From: Callipepla californica brunnescens
Taxonomy: Eukaryota; Chordata; Aves; Galliformes; Odontophoridae
Assembly (NCBI GenBank): GCA_023055505.1
Contig: JALIRH010000004.1
Coordinates: 11,217,368-11,281,367 of the forward strand
Reading direction: 5' to 3'
DNA: 64,000 nt
Shown here: piece by piece, positions 11,601-22,446 of the stretch
Position numbering within the stretch: position 1 is the stretch's first letter
How the letters are laid out: each line of letters begins with the position of its first letter
The notes under the pieces: generated by a model
What the model was told of the DNA's origin: nothing
The model's database searches: none
The model's input: the letters and a program-made list of their open reading frames with translations, nothing else
Position numbers and translations under genes: made by a program

Positions 11601-14600
11601 GTTCACACACTCACCACAGCACTTAAATCATCTCTGCTTGGGGAGGAAAAGGTTATTCAGATGAAAACTGAGACAGGAAACAGCGAATGATGAATGCAGG
11701 ATGTGTTTGCTGAGAAAACTATGCCTAAATTTCTGTATCAGATGGGATATGGGGTGCAGACATGCCAATTCTTTGAGTGGTAGAGTGGTTGAGTGGGTGG
11801 TTGTTCTATAAAGACTGCAAAATCATTGCTGCAAGATCTAAGCAGTAAATACTCTACAGAGATGTTTGCCTTTTTGTTGAATATCTTGACTTCATGAAAC
11901 AGTGAAGAGATTAAATACTTAGATGGCACAAGTATCCTTATTGCCTCAGTGTATTTTTTCACTATTTACACAACAGGATTATTGATATCATCTGCAAATT
12001 TTGTACTTTTGATTCTTTGAAGGATAAAACAATATATATTTTTTCTATTTCTAGAGCTCCCTCATAATTGAGGAAAGTCTCAAAGAGATCTTCAGTAGAT
12101 CAAAACTGAAACCAAACATTCTGAACAAAATGAAACCACTGAAATGCATTTTGCCCATCCACAGCGTGCCTGACTCATTTCTGTTACAAGCTGAAAGAGA
12201 TGAGAACTAGTTTCCTGTAGATTAGATTCCATCCAGTCCAATCTAGCACAGGGACATACACCTCATTGTAGATAACTGCTCGCTCATGTTAATGCTATGA
12301 GAGATCTGAAAGATCACTGACTAAATTCTTTCATGCTGCAGCTAACTGTTTTCTATTAATAAATACTTTGTATAAACTCTCTTCCCAGGAGCCTTCCTAA
12401 GACAGCAGAGCTGGAATTTTCCACACGCACTGGAAAGATTTTATTGCTTATTACCATCTAATGGAGAGTGACACATTATTTAAAGAGAATGCTTATCTGA
12501 GCAAGAGGTCATTTCTTCATTCCATGACTAAACAGAATTGCTGGGAAAAGAAAAGGCAGGAGACCTTACCCACCCTGATATACAAAATCACAGGAAAAAG
12601 GGGGAGATGTGTTTGTGGAATTATTTTTATGAGACTAAAAAAAAAAAAAAAAAGGGAGATTAAGTAATAATTTGCTACACCTGCATTTTGTTCATAGCAA
12701 CTACACTGGTACTGAAGGATTTAGGTGCCAAGCAGGTCCTACAGCCAAAAGGACCCAGAGGGAACATCTGACTCAATATCTACAATATCACTAAAATCAT
12801 CTAACACTAATCAAGTGGACTGACTCACTGTTTGGAAGGCCTTCGAGGTACTTACCCTACTCTTCTAGCAACACAGAGAACTTAAGTACTGATTTTAAGA
12901 GTTTGCTGCCTAAGCATCATGATAACCAGGCCCCAGGTTGGTGCTTAAGTCAGGTATCTTGAACTTGAACCTTGGTGTGAATGCATCCAGCAAGGATCTG
13001 CTACTGGGAGTGTGGGAGTCAGAACAATCTGACTGTGAGACTCTTAGACTATCTAACACTTTGGAAATTATAGAATCATAGAATAATATAATTGTTTGAG
13101 TTGGAAAGGATTCTTTAAGGGTATTTAGTTCAACTCTCCTTCAGTGAATAGCAACATCTACAGCAAGATCAGGGTGCTTGGACCCCTGTCCACCCTGACC
13201 TTGGAGGTGTCCAGGGATGGAGCATCCACCACCTCTCTGGGCAACCTGTTCCAGTGCCTCGCTACCATTACTGTAAAAAAAAAAAAACTTCTTCCTTACA
13301 ACCATGCTGAATTTCACCTCTTTTAGTTTGAAACCATTTCCCCATTTTTCAAGTTATTATCACAAGTTTAGGCAGAAAGCCATAATCATGGTCATAATAT
13401 CTCAGTTCTGTCTTTTATGCCAAAGGCCCTCCAGCTCCATACTCACCTCCACTGAGAGTGTCTTTCCCAAGCTGAACAGGAGAGGGTGCATATTGAGATC
13501 AGGGTCTTTGCGGAAGCAGTTGGGTTTGGCGTGGTGCTGATTGTGCAGATGATTCCACCAGCTGGCAGGTAACCCCTGAAGGAAAAGCCAAATACCAGGG
13601 ATTCAGATTGGAACTCTATCACCAATCATTATTTTTCAACCTATCATTGACAGTTGCACTATATTTATCTTACAAGTAATGCTGCTTGAATGTAGAGTCA
13701 CTCCCACTCATTGTTTAGTCCAGATTAGGCCCAGAGAATATTCCCACAGTAAGGCAATTACCTTCAGGACATTTATCACAATGATCTGCAGCAGATGGTT
13801 CCATTTAGGCTTCCTAAAGACAGAGCAGTGCCCCAGATCATGTTGGAACCAGCCCATCTGGATCTAGAAGACAAAAGGATCGCCAGGGATTCAGAATCAT
13901 AGCAGTGTTGTATTAATTTACCCCTGGGAGTCTCCTTAGCGTCATAGCATGAGTTCATCTCCTGACCTGGGGAAGAAGGACTACCTGCAGTCCTACCTGC
14001 TCAGTGCTGAGGACTTCCTTCCAGAACACTGCCCATTAAAGTTGGTCAATGTCAGATATTAATTTTGTTGTACAGCAAAAAATCATTGCAGTGAGTTTGA
14101 CTGTTAGAGCATAAAGTCTCCTGTTCCCATTGAAAATATATACAATTTCCAAGTAACCATACAGAAAGTGTAAGAATTTCCAAACCCAGAACTTCATTGC
14201 ACCTCACAGCAGAAAACTATTCTGAATTAGTGAGTGGGGTTGGCTCATGATGAACCAAACATCAAGCCATCAGACAGTAAACAGAACTTGGATCAAAAAA
14301 TGGAATTGAGAATGAGCTATTCCCCTCTTCTATCTGGGTGAATGGTTAGATCAGCCCATCTCATCTTATAAAGCTGCCTACTTAAACTCACAACACCATA
14401 CCAGCCAGAATGAACAGCAAACTTAGGCTTGCCAGAAGCAATGAAAACTGCTTGTTGTCTTCAGCCAGCTTATTAGATCTAAGAGGACAGAGTAAATCAG
14501 TGACTGGAAGATGAATGTTTCATTGATCCTCTTCATTGAGATGAAACAAACATGTCCACACTATTTAATTGCTGTCAGCAGTTTACCTGAGCAATGGTGA

Positions 14601-17600
14601 AGAATGCCATGCCAACAAGGAAAGGCAATAAGGATATCCCAAAGTACCAGACTGTAAGCCAGGATGCAGCATCCAGTACCAGGAGGTGAAGGAAAATCAG
14701 AATGAAAAAGGTGGAATCTGGATTCAGAAGTCCCATCTTCTCAACAGTGCAGCGCAGCTCACGGAAGTCTTCCAAAAGAGATTTCTGTGGATAAAAGAAG
14801 TATTAATGCACTAGCTACTTTGAAAATGTAATACAGAAGATCCAGGAATCCTGGAGTGGCCATGGAGACAATCAAGTTCTGTCTGGATGGGGCTCTAAGC
14901 ACCCTGATCTAGCTGTAGGTGTCCTTGTTCATTTCAGGAGATGTTGGACCAGATGGTATCTAAGGGTTCCTTCCATTTCCAATGATTCTATGATTCTAAG
15001 TCAGTGGAAATATTTTATCAGTGGAGTTCCTGCACAAGGGTGAGTATGAGATCAAGAGATCTCTGCTTTGCTTTGACATTGGGAACAATTTGCTGACAGG
15101 CTGTGTCATTGAGACATCACAGTGGGAAGAATTGATCAGACGTTGGTGCTCTGGGGCCCATTCCTCACACCCACGTACGGATCTAGTTTTTCTGGGACAG
15201 TGTTGCATGTTTAAATGCATGACTATGGCAGCTGCCACCCCAACCACCAACCCAACCCAAGGAGCAATGTCAATTCTGCTGTTGCAGAAATTATATGTAC
15301 TCCTTTATTTTTTCTCCTCCTGTGCAGAACCCCAAGCCATTTCAGTTTCTAGGTCACTCACCTTTTTGTTAGACTCAAAGCTGGGTTGATCTGGTGCCAG
15401 TTCCCCAATCAGCAGAGACTTCAAGTATTTCTTCACCAGAGCCTTATCACTGTGAAACGCTACAAAGGCATCCTACAAATCAATACGCAAATAGGATAAG
15501 AAAGGTATACTGTTAAACACCAGATGCCAAGTTTCTACTTCCTCCATATCATTGATATAAAACATAACTCTGATTCCTTTTCTTTTCCAAAGATCTTCCC
15601 TTCTTTCCCTGTTCCTTCTTTCCCTGTTCCTTCAGTTGTTCCTGTAGTGTTTTGCCATCAGCTGGAGCTAGGCCCAAGGAAGCTGGAGAAGTTTCAAGAA
15701 ACTAGATGTCATATAAGTATCTGGGTGAGGCTGGTAATGAGTATGAAAGTGTTTGATGAAAAACTATTCACGGAGGGAAACATTCTCTTTCATCTGTTTC
15801 TTTCAACACAGTCCTTCCTTAGAAGGCTTCAGCCAGCAGCCCTGCCCTGTGGATGGGACCCAGGAGTAGGAAAACACATCAGTGAGGTGTCTCGTTGCCA
15901 TATTTAGGAAAATACAATGATGCTGTTAAGCCCTGCCTGTATCACAGTAAGACAATGGAAATACACATATACAGGGCTATGTGGCTTTCTGTTACTATTG
16001 CCTGTTCTTAGATTAATTGACATTTTGGGTAACTGAGTAACACCAGCCACACAAACATATTTGTTCAAGAACCATTCATAGTACCAGTTTGAAAAGGAAA
16101 TATAAACTGTGGCATAAAGGAAACAGGAAACCCCAGAAGAATCACAGCTCTCCTTCAGTTCATCCCCTCAGTGGATTTCCCAGAAGGAAGGTGAAGATGC
16201 TAACCATAGTCCTTTATCTTCCAGAGTCACTATTACAAAACCCTCGGTGTCTGACCAGTCATGTCCAAGCAGATTTTGTCTCTACAATAAGCTGATCTTT
16301 CAGTCACGACACAAAAATGTCTGCATGATTCCAGACAAGAAGAGGACTTCCCGTGTGCAGTTTGGCATTCTTCTTGAGCTTGTCTTCAGAAAAGGTCCAT
16401 CTTGGAGCACTTTACTCAAGCCAGAGAAAAGTGGCATTTTGAACAGATGAGCTTTCTACAGACTTCTCATGGCCCTTTGTCACACTGAATCATGAGAAAG
16501 TCTGCACAGATCCAGCGGTCTGGGGAAATCTTTCTGTTATGAATCTCTGTTCCTCATCCTCCATTTATTATAGTATATTATGTAGGTTCCTCTTCCCAGG
16601 AATTTTTAAAACAGAATGAAGAAGTAAGAATCTGTACAGCAGCTTAGAGGCAGGAGACAGGAACTTTATGTGCAGAATTTCCTATCCACAATCTCAGTAT
16701 CATGGATTTGTATCAGAGAAATGCAAGCCTTTTCATCCTGCAACATGTTGTTTATCCTCTCCGCTCTTACCTTACAAGAGATTACCTTAAAGGAGTATCA
16801 TCTGCAATAAACCTAACTCCCTATACTTGACATCAGTGTAACATTCTGCAAAGAGCACTGTCTATATTTGCAAAGTTATGCATAGAGAGGAAGATAATTC
16901 TCACCATGTCTTTAAAATGAGCTCTGGATTGGTCAAGAGTGCTGGGTAAAAAATATCTTGGACTTTAGACTTGAGAAGAGGACACAGGAGACCCAGAGGG
17001 TTTTTTTCCTTCACTTGAGAACACTAGTTATTTTTCTGCTTCAATTTCAGACAGTGAAAAGAATGGTTTGTGAAAAACAACTGCTCTGATCTGTTTAGAT
17101 CCGTGAGTTAGGAAGAGTTCTCATACTTTATATTCTGACAAGTGAGGAACAGAAAGGACAATCTACTTTCTCGAAGACAGAAAATTAGCCATGACAAGAA
17201 TTAAATCTGGGTCTCCACACCATGTGTTTTTGTCCTAATTCTGGTCTTGCTTCTGAGAGTTCAGAAATTCAATATCAATTTTTAGCAAATAACATATGAA
17301 ATCTGCTTAAGATTTATCATTTCTTTCAACAAACAACAACTCAGAGAGATGACCTAAATCAAAGATTCTTGCAGGTGTCTCTACATTGACTTTCAGATGG
17401 ACTATCTGTAGAAAGTTTCCTCATCTTCTGCAGCCAAATGTCATTCTATTGGTCTCTGAGTTGTTTTTCTTGTATTTTACTATTCTTTCCCCTCCTTTGG
17501 AATAGAATTTTTGATCAAGACCTTCTTTTCCATCACTCACTTGTACAAAATAGGGTCCTTCCCTTGGTTACCTCCTTTTCTTGCTCCACTGACCCCAGCA

Positions 17601-18383
17601 TCAATACCTATTTCTCTGTGAACATTACTTCTTTCTTCATTCATGCTCTTGCTCTATCTTTGATTATCCTTGTCTCCTATCACATCTGGAAGTCCTCAGA
17701 CATAAAAACAGCAGCACACACTGAGTGTACCACTTCCCAACCTCTTCCCTTTCACTCTACTGCAACAGAAGCACTTCACAGGTAGTTGGAAGACCCATTA
17801 TGCCCAGTGGCATGACAGCCTGTATGCATGAGCGCCGTTTACATTTTATGTAATGAACCTGAGCAGGTAACTCTGATCTTGAGGGTAACCAGAACCGTAC
17901 TTTTACAAACAGCACAGACACATCTACTACCTTATCACAGAATGGTTTCGGTTGGAAGGGACCTCAAAAACCAACCAGCTCCAACCCCTGCTGTGAGCTG
18001 GTGGCCACACCAGATCATGTTGCCCAGGGCCCCATCCAAACTGGCTTTATCAAGACCAAGCACAGAGCGAAACCATCACAAGTGTGCTCCACTGGAGTCC
18101 AACCACGTCGTCCTCTAGCCCCAGCACTGCAACCGCATTCCTCCACTCCGTCCCTAGATCTTACCGTTGCATCTTGCCCAGCATAGTGGCCAATAACCCG
18201 GCTGCCTCCAGGGTGCCGTTTGGAAAAATTGCTGACGTCGTAAACATTCCTGTCAATCACCAGCCACTGCTCCTTATTTGGGCCATGGCCATTGTGGATT
18301 CTGATCTCTTCCCAAGTGTAAAGCTGTGGAAAAGCTGAAACGGGTTTCCTTTCCTTTTCTGTGGAGCCAGTCTGCGGAGCCAT
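8549..18383 (-). CDS. FADS1-like front-end fatty acid desaturase (third cluster paralog), 12 coding exons, 448 aa
   Basis: A complete spliced reading frame of 1347 nt including the TAG stop was rebuilt from 12 exons. An N-terminal cytochrome b5 domain has HPGG at residues 57-60. The desaturase domain has HDLGH at 184-188, HNQHH at 221-225 and QIEHH at 386-390, with WWNH before box II and QMNHIPM in exon 9. Exon 5 is 129 nt and encodes MHPL...LSVE, as in FADS1 and unlike FADS2 (126 nt), so the gene is FADS1-class. The expected role is desaturation of a polyunsaturated acyl-CoA in the ER membrane, but the substrate and bond position cannot be read from sequence. The ATG at 18383 is the first in frame after an upstream TGA. 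Oddities: exon 6 is one codon shorter, exons 4 and 8 are strongly diverged, the end is AYLHG rather than AYLHK, and there is no CpG island. Introns hold CR1 pieces only. Intact splice sites and frame argue against a pseudogene. Confidence 0.93.
8692..8817 (-). CDS. FADS1-like exon 11
   Basis: 126 nt, completing H390 and encoding 391-431: [20 protein letters not shown], then [14 protein letters not shown] and RAFVDIL. CAG acceptor, GTAAGT donor, phase 2. Confidence 0.96.
9015..9094 (-). CDS. FADS1-like exon 10: start of histidine box III
   Basis: 80 nt, residues 364-389 plus two bases of H390: [20 protein letters not shown], then NFQIEH. The second box III histidine is completed by exon 11. 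Donor GTAAGT. Confidence 0.96.
9412..9508 (-). CDS. FADS1-like exon 9
   Basis: 97 nt, residues 332-363: [20 protein letters not shown], then [12 protein letters not shown]. It is highly conserved with FADS1 and includes the extra histidine in QMNHIPM. Donor GTGAGA. Confidence 0.96.
10018..10115 (-). CDS. FADS1-like exon 8: diverged membrane segment
   Basis: 98 nt, residues 299-330 plus two bases of codon 331: [20 protein letters not shown], then [12 protein letters not shown]. By eye, about 10 of 33 residues match FADS1 exon 8, far below the other exons. The length, phase, CAG acceptor and GTAACA donor are intact. Confidence 0.88.
10281..10323. repeat. Tandem duplication, 23-bp period
   Basis: ATATTCTCAAAGCACTAACT occurs at 10281-10300 and again at 10304-10323. 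It lies inside intron 7 of the FADS1-like gene. Confidence 0.9.
10730..10806 (-). CDS. FADS1-like exon 7
   Basis: 77 nt, codons 273-298, encoding [19 protein letters not shown] and then RKKKWL. The GPP of the other two genes' family is replaced by LAP, and the FQWY of FADS1 is FQLS here. Acceptor CAG, donor GTAAGC. Confidence 0.92.
11214..11271 (-). CDS. FADS1-like exon 6 (58 nt, one codon short)
   Basis: Residues 254-272 plus one base of codon 273: [23 protein letters not shown]1 and FADS2 exon 6 are 61 nt. The missing codon is at the 3' end, next to the GTGAGT donor. Phase 1 is kept, so the frame continues into exon 7. Confidence 0.9.
11272..13446 (-). other. FADS1-like intron 5
   Basis: A 2.2-kb intron. 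It holds the CR1 fragment near its donor end and an A run near 12640. No other coding or structured feature was recognised. Confidence 0.8.
13071..13350 (-). mobile_element. CR1 LINE 3' fragment in FADS1-like intron 5
   Basis: Begins TAGAATCATAGAATAATATA, continues through GTTTGAGTTGGAAAGG and CACCTCTCTGGGCAACCTGT, and ends near an A-run and the CTTCTTCCTTACAACC region. It is in the same sense as the host gene, about 100 nt past the exon 5 donor. Confidence 0.9.
13447..13575 (-). CDS. FADS1-like exon 5: histidine box II
   Basis: 129 nt, residues 211-253: [16 protein letters not shown], then [15 protein letters not shown]. Box II is HNQHH instead of HFQHH, so its metal-ligand histidines are intact. 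The 43-codon length is the FADS1 type. GTGAGT donor. Confidence 0.95.
13762..13863 (-). CDS. FADS1-like exon 4: histidine box I
   Basis: 102 nt, residues 177-210. HDLGH is kept, but the flanks are unusual: IQMGWFQ replaces AQAGWLQ, and IIVINVLK replaces FVIGHLK, so the usual GH pair is lost. TAG acceptor, GTAATT donor. The length and frame match FADS1 and FADS2 exon 4 exactly. Confidence 0.92.
14587..14784 (-). CDS. FADS1-like exon 3: first transmembrane hairpin
   Basis: 198 nt, residues 111-176. [15 protein letters not shown] is followed by two hydrophobic stretches (around [18 protein letters not shown] and [11 protein letters not shown]). CAG acceptor, GTAAAC donor. Confidence 0.95.
14850..14999 (+). 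mobile_element. CR1 LINE 3' fragment in FADS1-like intron 2
   Basis: Contains TCTGTCTGGATGGGGCTCTA and GTTGGACCAGATGGTATC, and ends CCAATGATTCTATGATTCTA. It is antisense to the host gene. Confidence 0.9.
15362..15472 (-). CDS. FADS1-like exon 2
   Basis: 111 nt, residues 74-110, from [16 protein letters not shown] to SFESNKK. TAG acceptor, GTGAGT donor, phase 0 at both ends. This is the linker from the cytochrome b5 domain to the membrane domain. Confidence 0.95.
15601..15630. repeat. 15-bp tandem duplication
   Basis: TTCTTTCCCTGTTCC is repeated twice without interruption, and a partial third copy follows. Confidence 0.9.
17935..18060 (-). mobile_element. CR1 LINE 3' fragment in FADS1-like intron 1
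   Basis: CACAGAATGGTTTCGGTTGG, then AAGGGACCTCAAAAACCAAC and TGTTGCCCAGGGCCCCATCC. This is reverse CR1, about 100 nt past the exon 1 donor. Confidence 0.88.
18165..18383 (-). CDS. FADS1-like exon 1: cytochrome b5 domain
   Basis: Codes for residues 1-73, starting [10 protein letters not shown] and ending GHYAGQDAT. It contains [17 protein letters not shown] and the haem-binding HPGG. The donor is GTAAGA in phase 0. Its N-terminus is longer than that of FADS1 and has diverged from it. The -3 base of the start context is C and +4 is G, so the context is moderate. Confidence 0.92.
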
Positions 18384-19484
18384 CTGCACTTCTGGATGTG
18401 CATTCAGCACTGAGATTCACTCATCTCAGCCTCGCCACGCTGTGTTCAGACAGATGAACAGTGTCAGCCTACCCGTTATACAGTCTCACTCCCAACCACA
18501 CCCTGTGCTTCTAGGGCTGGTTGACTCCCTTCACGCAAAACACACCCTCCTCTTCCACGTTCACGCCAGACTCTTTGACACACCCATGAATAAATGCCCT
18601 GTTTCTTCTTGTCCTTTCTGAGTTGCCACTGGAAGGTCTGATTACTCAAGAGACCTGTAGGCTACTCCACTGAATATAAATATACATACACTGAAAGATT
18701 TAGGAAGATAATTTAGAATCTGCTATTCAATCAAATCAGATGGTGATATGATGAAAGAACAATATACTAAGTGACCTTCTTCATAGAGCATTAGGAAATG
18801 GATATGGTAAGCTGTTATCTAGTTTCCGTGACTGATTGACCATGGATTTTAGCCAGAAGAGAAATCTGAGGAAGTGCCTTGTCTGTTCTACAGGTTTTTA
18901 TATCGTTATCATTTTAGAAAACTAAAGCACTGTTAGCACTCTGTAATGCATGAGTTTGTCATTAATCCTACATTTACCATACGATAGATCTCCATAATGC
19001 CATACAGAATCAAAATAAAAAGGTATAAGGGAGCCTGTGTGGTGAGCCAAAAGCTGCCCACAAATATGCTTGCTAGCATATCTCATTCAATTCTAATTCC
19101 TGTCAACAAAGCATGGAGCTTATGACAACACTAACACAGTGAAAACAGCAGAATGCTCCAAGGTCTGCAATCTCTCTGTGAGATATCTCTAAATCTTTCT
19201 TATTGAGTGACATCATGTTTGTGCCTGACCCAGAAAAAACTAAACCCACAATATATGAAATACTGCCATCTTTCAAACCTGGTATTTTTTAATCTGAAAT
19301 TACCATCCATGAGTGCTTTTAAGGAAGGTACAAGTAGTAGGCAGATGTGGCACAGTCTGCCTCATCAAATTTTCATCAAAACCCTTTATAGGGCAATATT
19401 GAATTAAGTCCTTAATTATGAGCTTTTCACCTTACACTAAACTTTTCATTTGCATTTATTAATCTATTGTGTTTGTAACCATAA

Positions 19485-20260
19485 ATCATAGAATGGTTTG
19501 GATTGGAAGAGACCTTGAATATCAAGCTGTTGTCCGCAAGCCTTTGAGTATGATCAATTCCTTATCCACTCTGTGATTCATCACTCAGACCCATTTCTCT
19601 CCATTTTAGAGACACGGATGCTGTGCTGGACAGTGTCAAATGCTTTGCACAAGTCCAGGTAGATGACATCACTTGCTCTCTCCTTACCTGCTGTTGCTGT
19701 TATCCTGCCATAGAAGGTCACTAAACTTTTCAGGCACAATTTGCCTTTAGTGAAGCCATACTTGCTCTCATCAATCACCTCTCTGCTCTCCACATGCCTT
19801 AGCATAGTTTTCAGGATGATCTCCTCTATGATCCCTGATCTGTTGGGCATAAAGGTGAGACTGACTGGCCTGTAGTTCCCCACATCTTACTTCTTTCCAT
19901 TTTTAAAAAGGAGGGTTATGTTTCCTCTTCTTCGGTCGCTGGAAACCTCACCACACCACCACAGTGTCTCAAATAGGATTAATAATGGCTTAGTAACATG
20001 ATCCACCAGTTCCCTCAGGATTCACCAACACATCTCATCAGGTCCCATGTACCTGTGCACCTTTGGGTTCCTTAGGTGGTCTCAACTATTGTCTTTTACA
20101 CAGGATGGTTCCTCATTCTTCCAGTCCCAGACTCTGCTTTCTGCAGCTTGGGTAGCATGGCTAGAGCACTTGTTAATGAAGAACGAGTCAAAAAAGTCAG
20201 CAAGATGCTTAATTGAGACACCCCTATTAATATAATAGTTGTCTTAACCTCCCCCATTAT
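19485..20260 (-). mobile_element. CR1 LINE with reverse transcriptase fragment
   Basis: The minus strand of 19581-19883 is an open stretch encoding LINE reverse-transcriptase signatures: NYRPVSLT near its start, GFTKGK, and VIYLDLCKAFDTVQHS. The sequence upstream on the same strand (to about 20260) matches the CR1 ORF2 style. A 3'-type end, CATAGAATGGTTTGGATTGG, lies at 19486-19510. The element is truncated at both ends and the coding part is broken, so it is a dead copy. It is the longest CR1 piece in the window. Confidence 0.85.
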
Positions 20261-22009
20261 TAGTAAGACAGGCTTCTCCACAGAAGAGCTCTCTCCCCCT
20301 TTTCTCTTCTCTCTGATACACAGTTTGATCTGTACAGGAAGAGTTACAGACTACAGGGTCAAAGTCAAAAAACTGTAAACACATTTCTGTTTGATGATAC
20401 CATTGCTGTGATGAATGTAGCCAAGCTGTGTTCTTGAGCAAGGCACTTCAGCATGATGAGTCCCACTTTTACATGTGTATTCTCTCACTCAGGCAGACAG
20501 CATGCAGGAAACCCAGACAAAGGTTGCTCAAGGCAGAGATGATCTTATGCATCGGGAGAAATTCAGGGAGTTATGCAGAATAACTTTACTTTGGAGATTT
20601 TCTGCCTAAGAAACTAGAAAGGAGTTTACAGCCTATATGTGCTAAAAGTGATTGTGAAGTTTATTTTCTTACAGTTACCTTCCTTAGTATACCCCATGCA
20701 GTTCTCAGATTGCAGACATTGCCAGATGTGAAGACTATTTTTTGTCTTCCTTTATTTTCTGTAACAGTAGCACAAGAACCATTGGACAGAGACAACTGAA
20801 ATCACACATAGTAGAGACATCTGCCTTGCCCTCAGCCCTGCATGGAGCAGGCAGACATTCTAGCTGACACAGAGCTGTAAATGATGCAATTCTAATACTT
20901 CAAATCACGTAGCATCTTGCAAATTAATCACTCAAGCCCAAAACATCAATTTAAATCTCCCGATGTGTAGCAATGCTTGAACCACCCTAGCTGAAAGAGA
21001 AATGGGACTATTGATATTCATTAAAAGGCAGTGATAAAAGAACTGGAGAAAAAAAGATTATACTGTGCTGTCACATGGTATTTTGTAACGCTTTATCTTG
21101 GCCTAAGTAAAAGCATCTACCCCGATACATTTTTGTGCTCACATTCCAGAGTGGCATTGGCATGGGGTAGTTTGTCATACATACAGCCTGTTTCATACTT
21201 GTTGTGGTGGTAAATATGCAACAGTTGTTGCAAATCTGAGTTGTTTGTATGGGTTTTTTTAAGCGATTTCAGAAGAAAAAATAATTCACGTTACTCTAGA
21301 GCTATACACAAAACTTGCCCTTACTCACCTGTAAATCTAGCAACTACCTGAAAAGGAACAGATGAAAATGGGGGTTTCATTTCTGGTCTACAAGGAGAAA
21401 AAGAATACAGAGCCTAGAAGACATTGGAGTTAACAAACATGGAAGGTCTCAAACACATCCTTTCCCCATCTTCCCACATCCTTTGTCTGTGTTATCCAGA
21501 TCACTAAACACGTTCCAGAGCCACATGGAAAAGTCCAGATAGTGAAAGCCACAGCAGGCATGTTTACCCAGAGAAACTATTGGGAAATCTGTTAAGGTGA
21601 ATTTGCACCATAGTGTTCTGCAACAACTGCCCACACACCCGCAAAATCTATATGGTACACATCTGGGAGCTTGTACACATGTACAGAGCTCTGTCGGTGA
21701 CATCTCCTTTCACAAGCACTTGACATAGCTGTCCAGATCTCCAGAAATTCAGCAAGTGACTGCTGAACTGGTAGCTATTACAACAACATTTTTAACCAGT
21801 ATATATCCATCTATTTTGATTTAGTCCACTGCAGATAAACTGGCACAGCACAGAGTGTAACCTAGATAAAAAAAAAAAATAAAAAATCTAGTGGTAAGGT
21901 ACACAACTCTGAAGTAATTTGTTTCCAGGAAAATATAATCCCTGGAATGTCTGAGCTGCCCTGAGCACCCTGACAAGCCTGGCAGCTTCTTTCTCCTCCC
22001 CATGGGTTT

Positions 22010-22392
22010 GGCTGTCTGTGCTCTGAATGTGTGCAGCCACGTACAGTCTGACCAGACTGCTGCAAAAGAGCCCGAAGGGCTGTGAAAAACCTTTGACCTC
22101 CATGGGAGCTGCTTTTCTGCTCAGGGAGCCAACTGCTGTGGGATTTAGGCTGCTCAAACAAAGTCTGTATGAGCTCAGGAAGAATTTCTGCTTTGAAAGA
22201 GTGGTGCTGCACTGGCTCAGGCTGCCCAGGGAGGTGGTGGAGTCACTGTCCCTGGAGGTGCTCAAGAACCATGGAGATGTAGCACAGAGAGATGTGGCAT
22301 AGTGGGGAAATATCAACGGTCAGTGGATGATTGGACTAGATGATCTTAGACACATTTTCCAACCTTAATGATTCTGTGATTCTATGATTCAG
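22010..22392 (+). mobile_element. CR1 LINE 3' fragment
   Basis: Contains CTGGCTCAGGCTGCCCAGGG and AGGTGGTGGAGTCACTGTCC, then GATTGGACTAGATGATCTTA, and ends GATTCTGTGATTCTATGATT. The sense-strand open frame at 22027-22302 is CR1 3' sequence, not a host gene. Confidence 0.92.
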
Positions 22393-22425
22393 TCCATTCC
22401 TTAAGTCTGGTAGAAGTAGTAAGCT

Positions 22426-22446
22426 TATATATATATATATATATAT
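22426..22446. repeat. (TA)n microsatellite
   Basis: About ten TA units about 30 nt after the tail of the neighbouring CR1. Confidence 0.9.

Larger units (their letters stand above)
15473..18164 (-). other. FADS1-like intron 1
   Basis: A 2.7-kb intron with one CR1 fragment and a small tandem repeat. A pyrimidine-rich open frame at 17438-17785 has no recognisable similarity and is taken as chance. Confidence 0.8.

Noticed and set aside
15021..15389. 122-codon plus-strand frame next to FADS1-like exon 2
   Set aside because: It is antisense within intron 2 and runs into exon 2 in the wrong strand; no domain is recognisable.
22027..22302. 91-codon open frame with a plausible-looking protein
   Set aside because: The nucleotides are the 3' region of a CR1 LINE that ends with the typical GATTCTATGATT tail.
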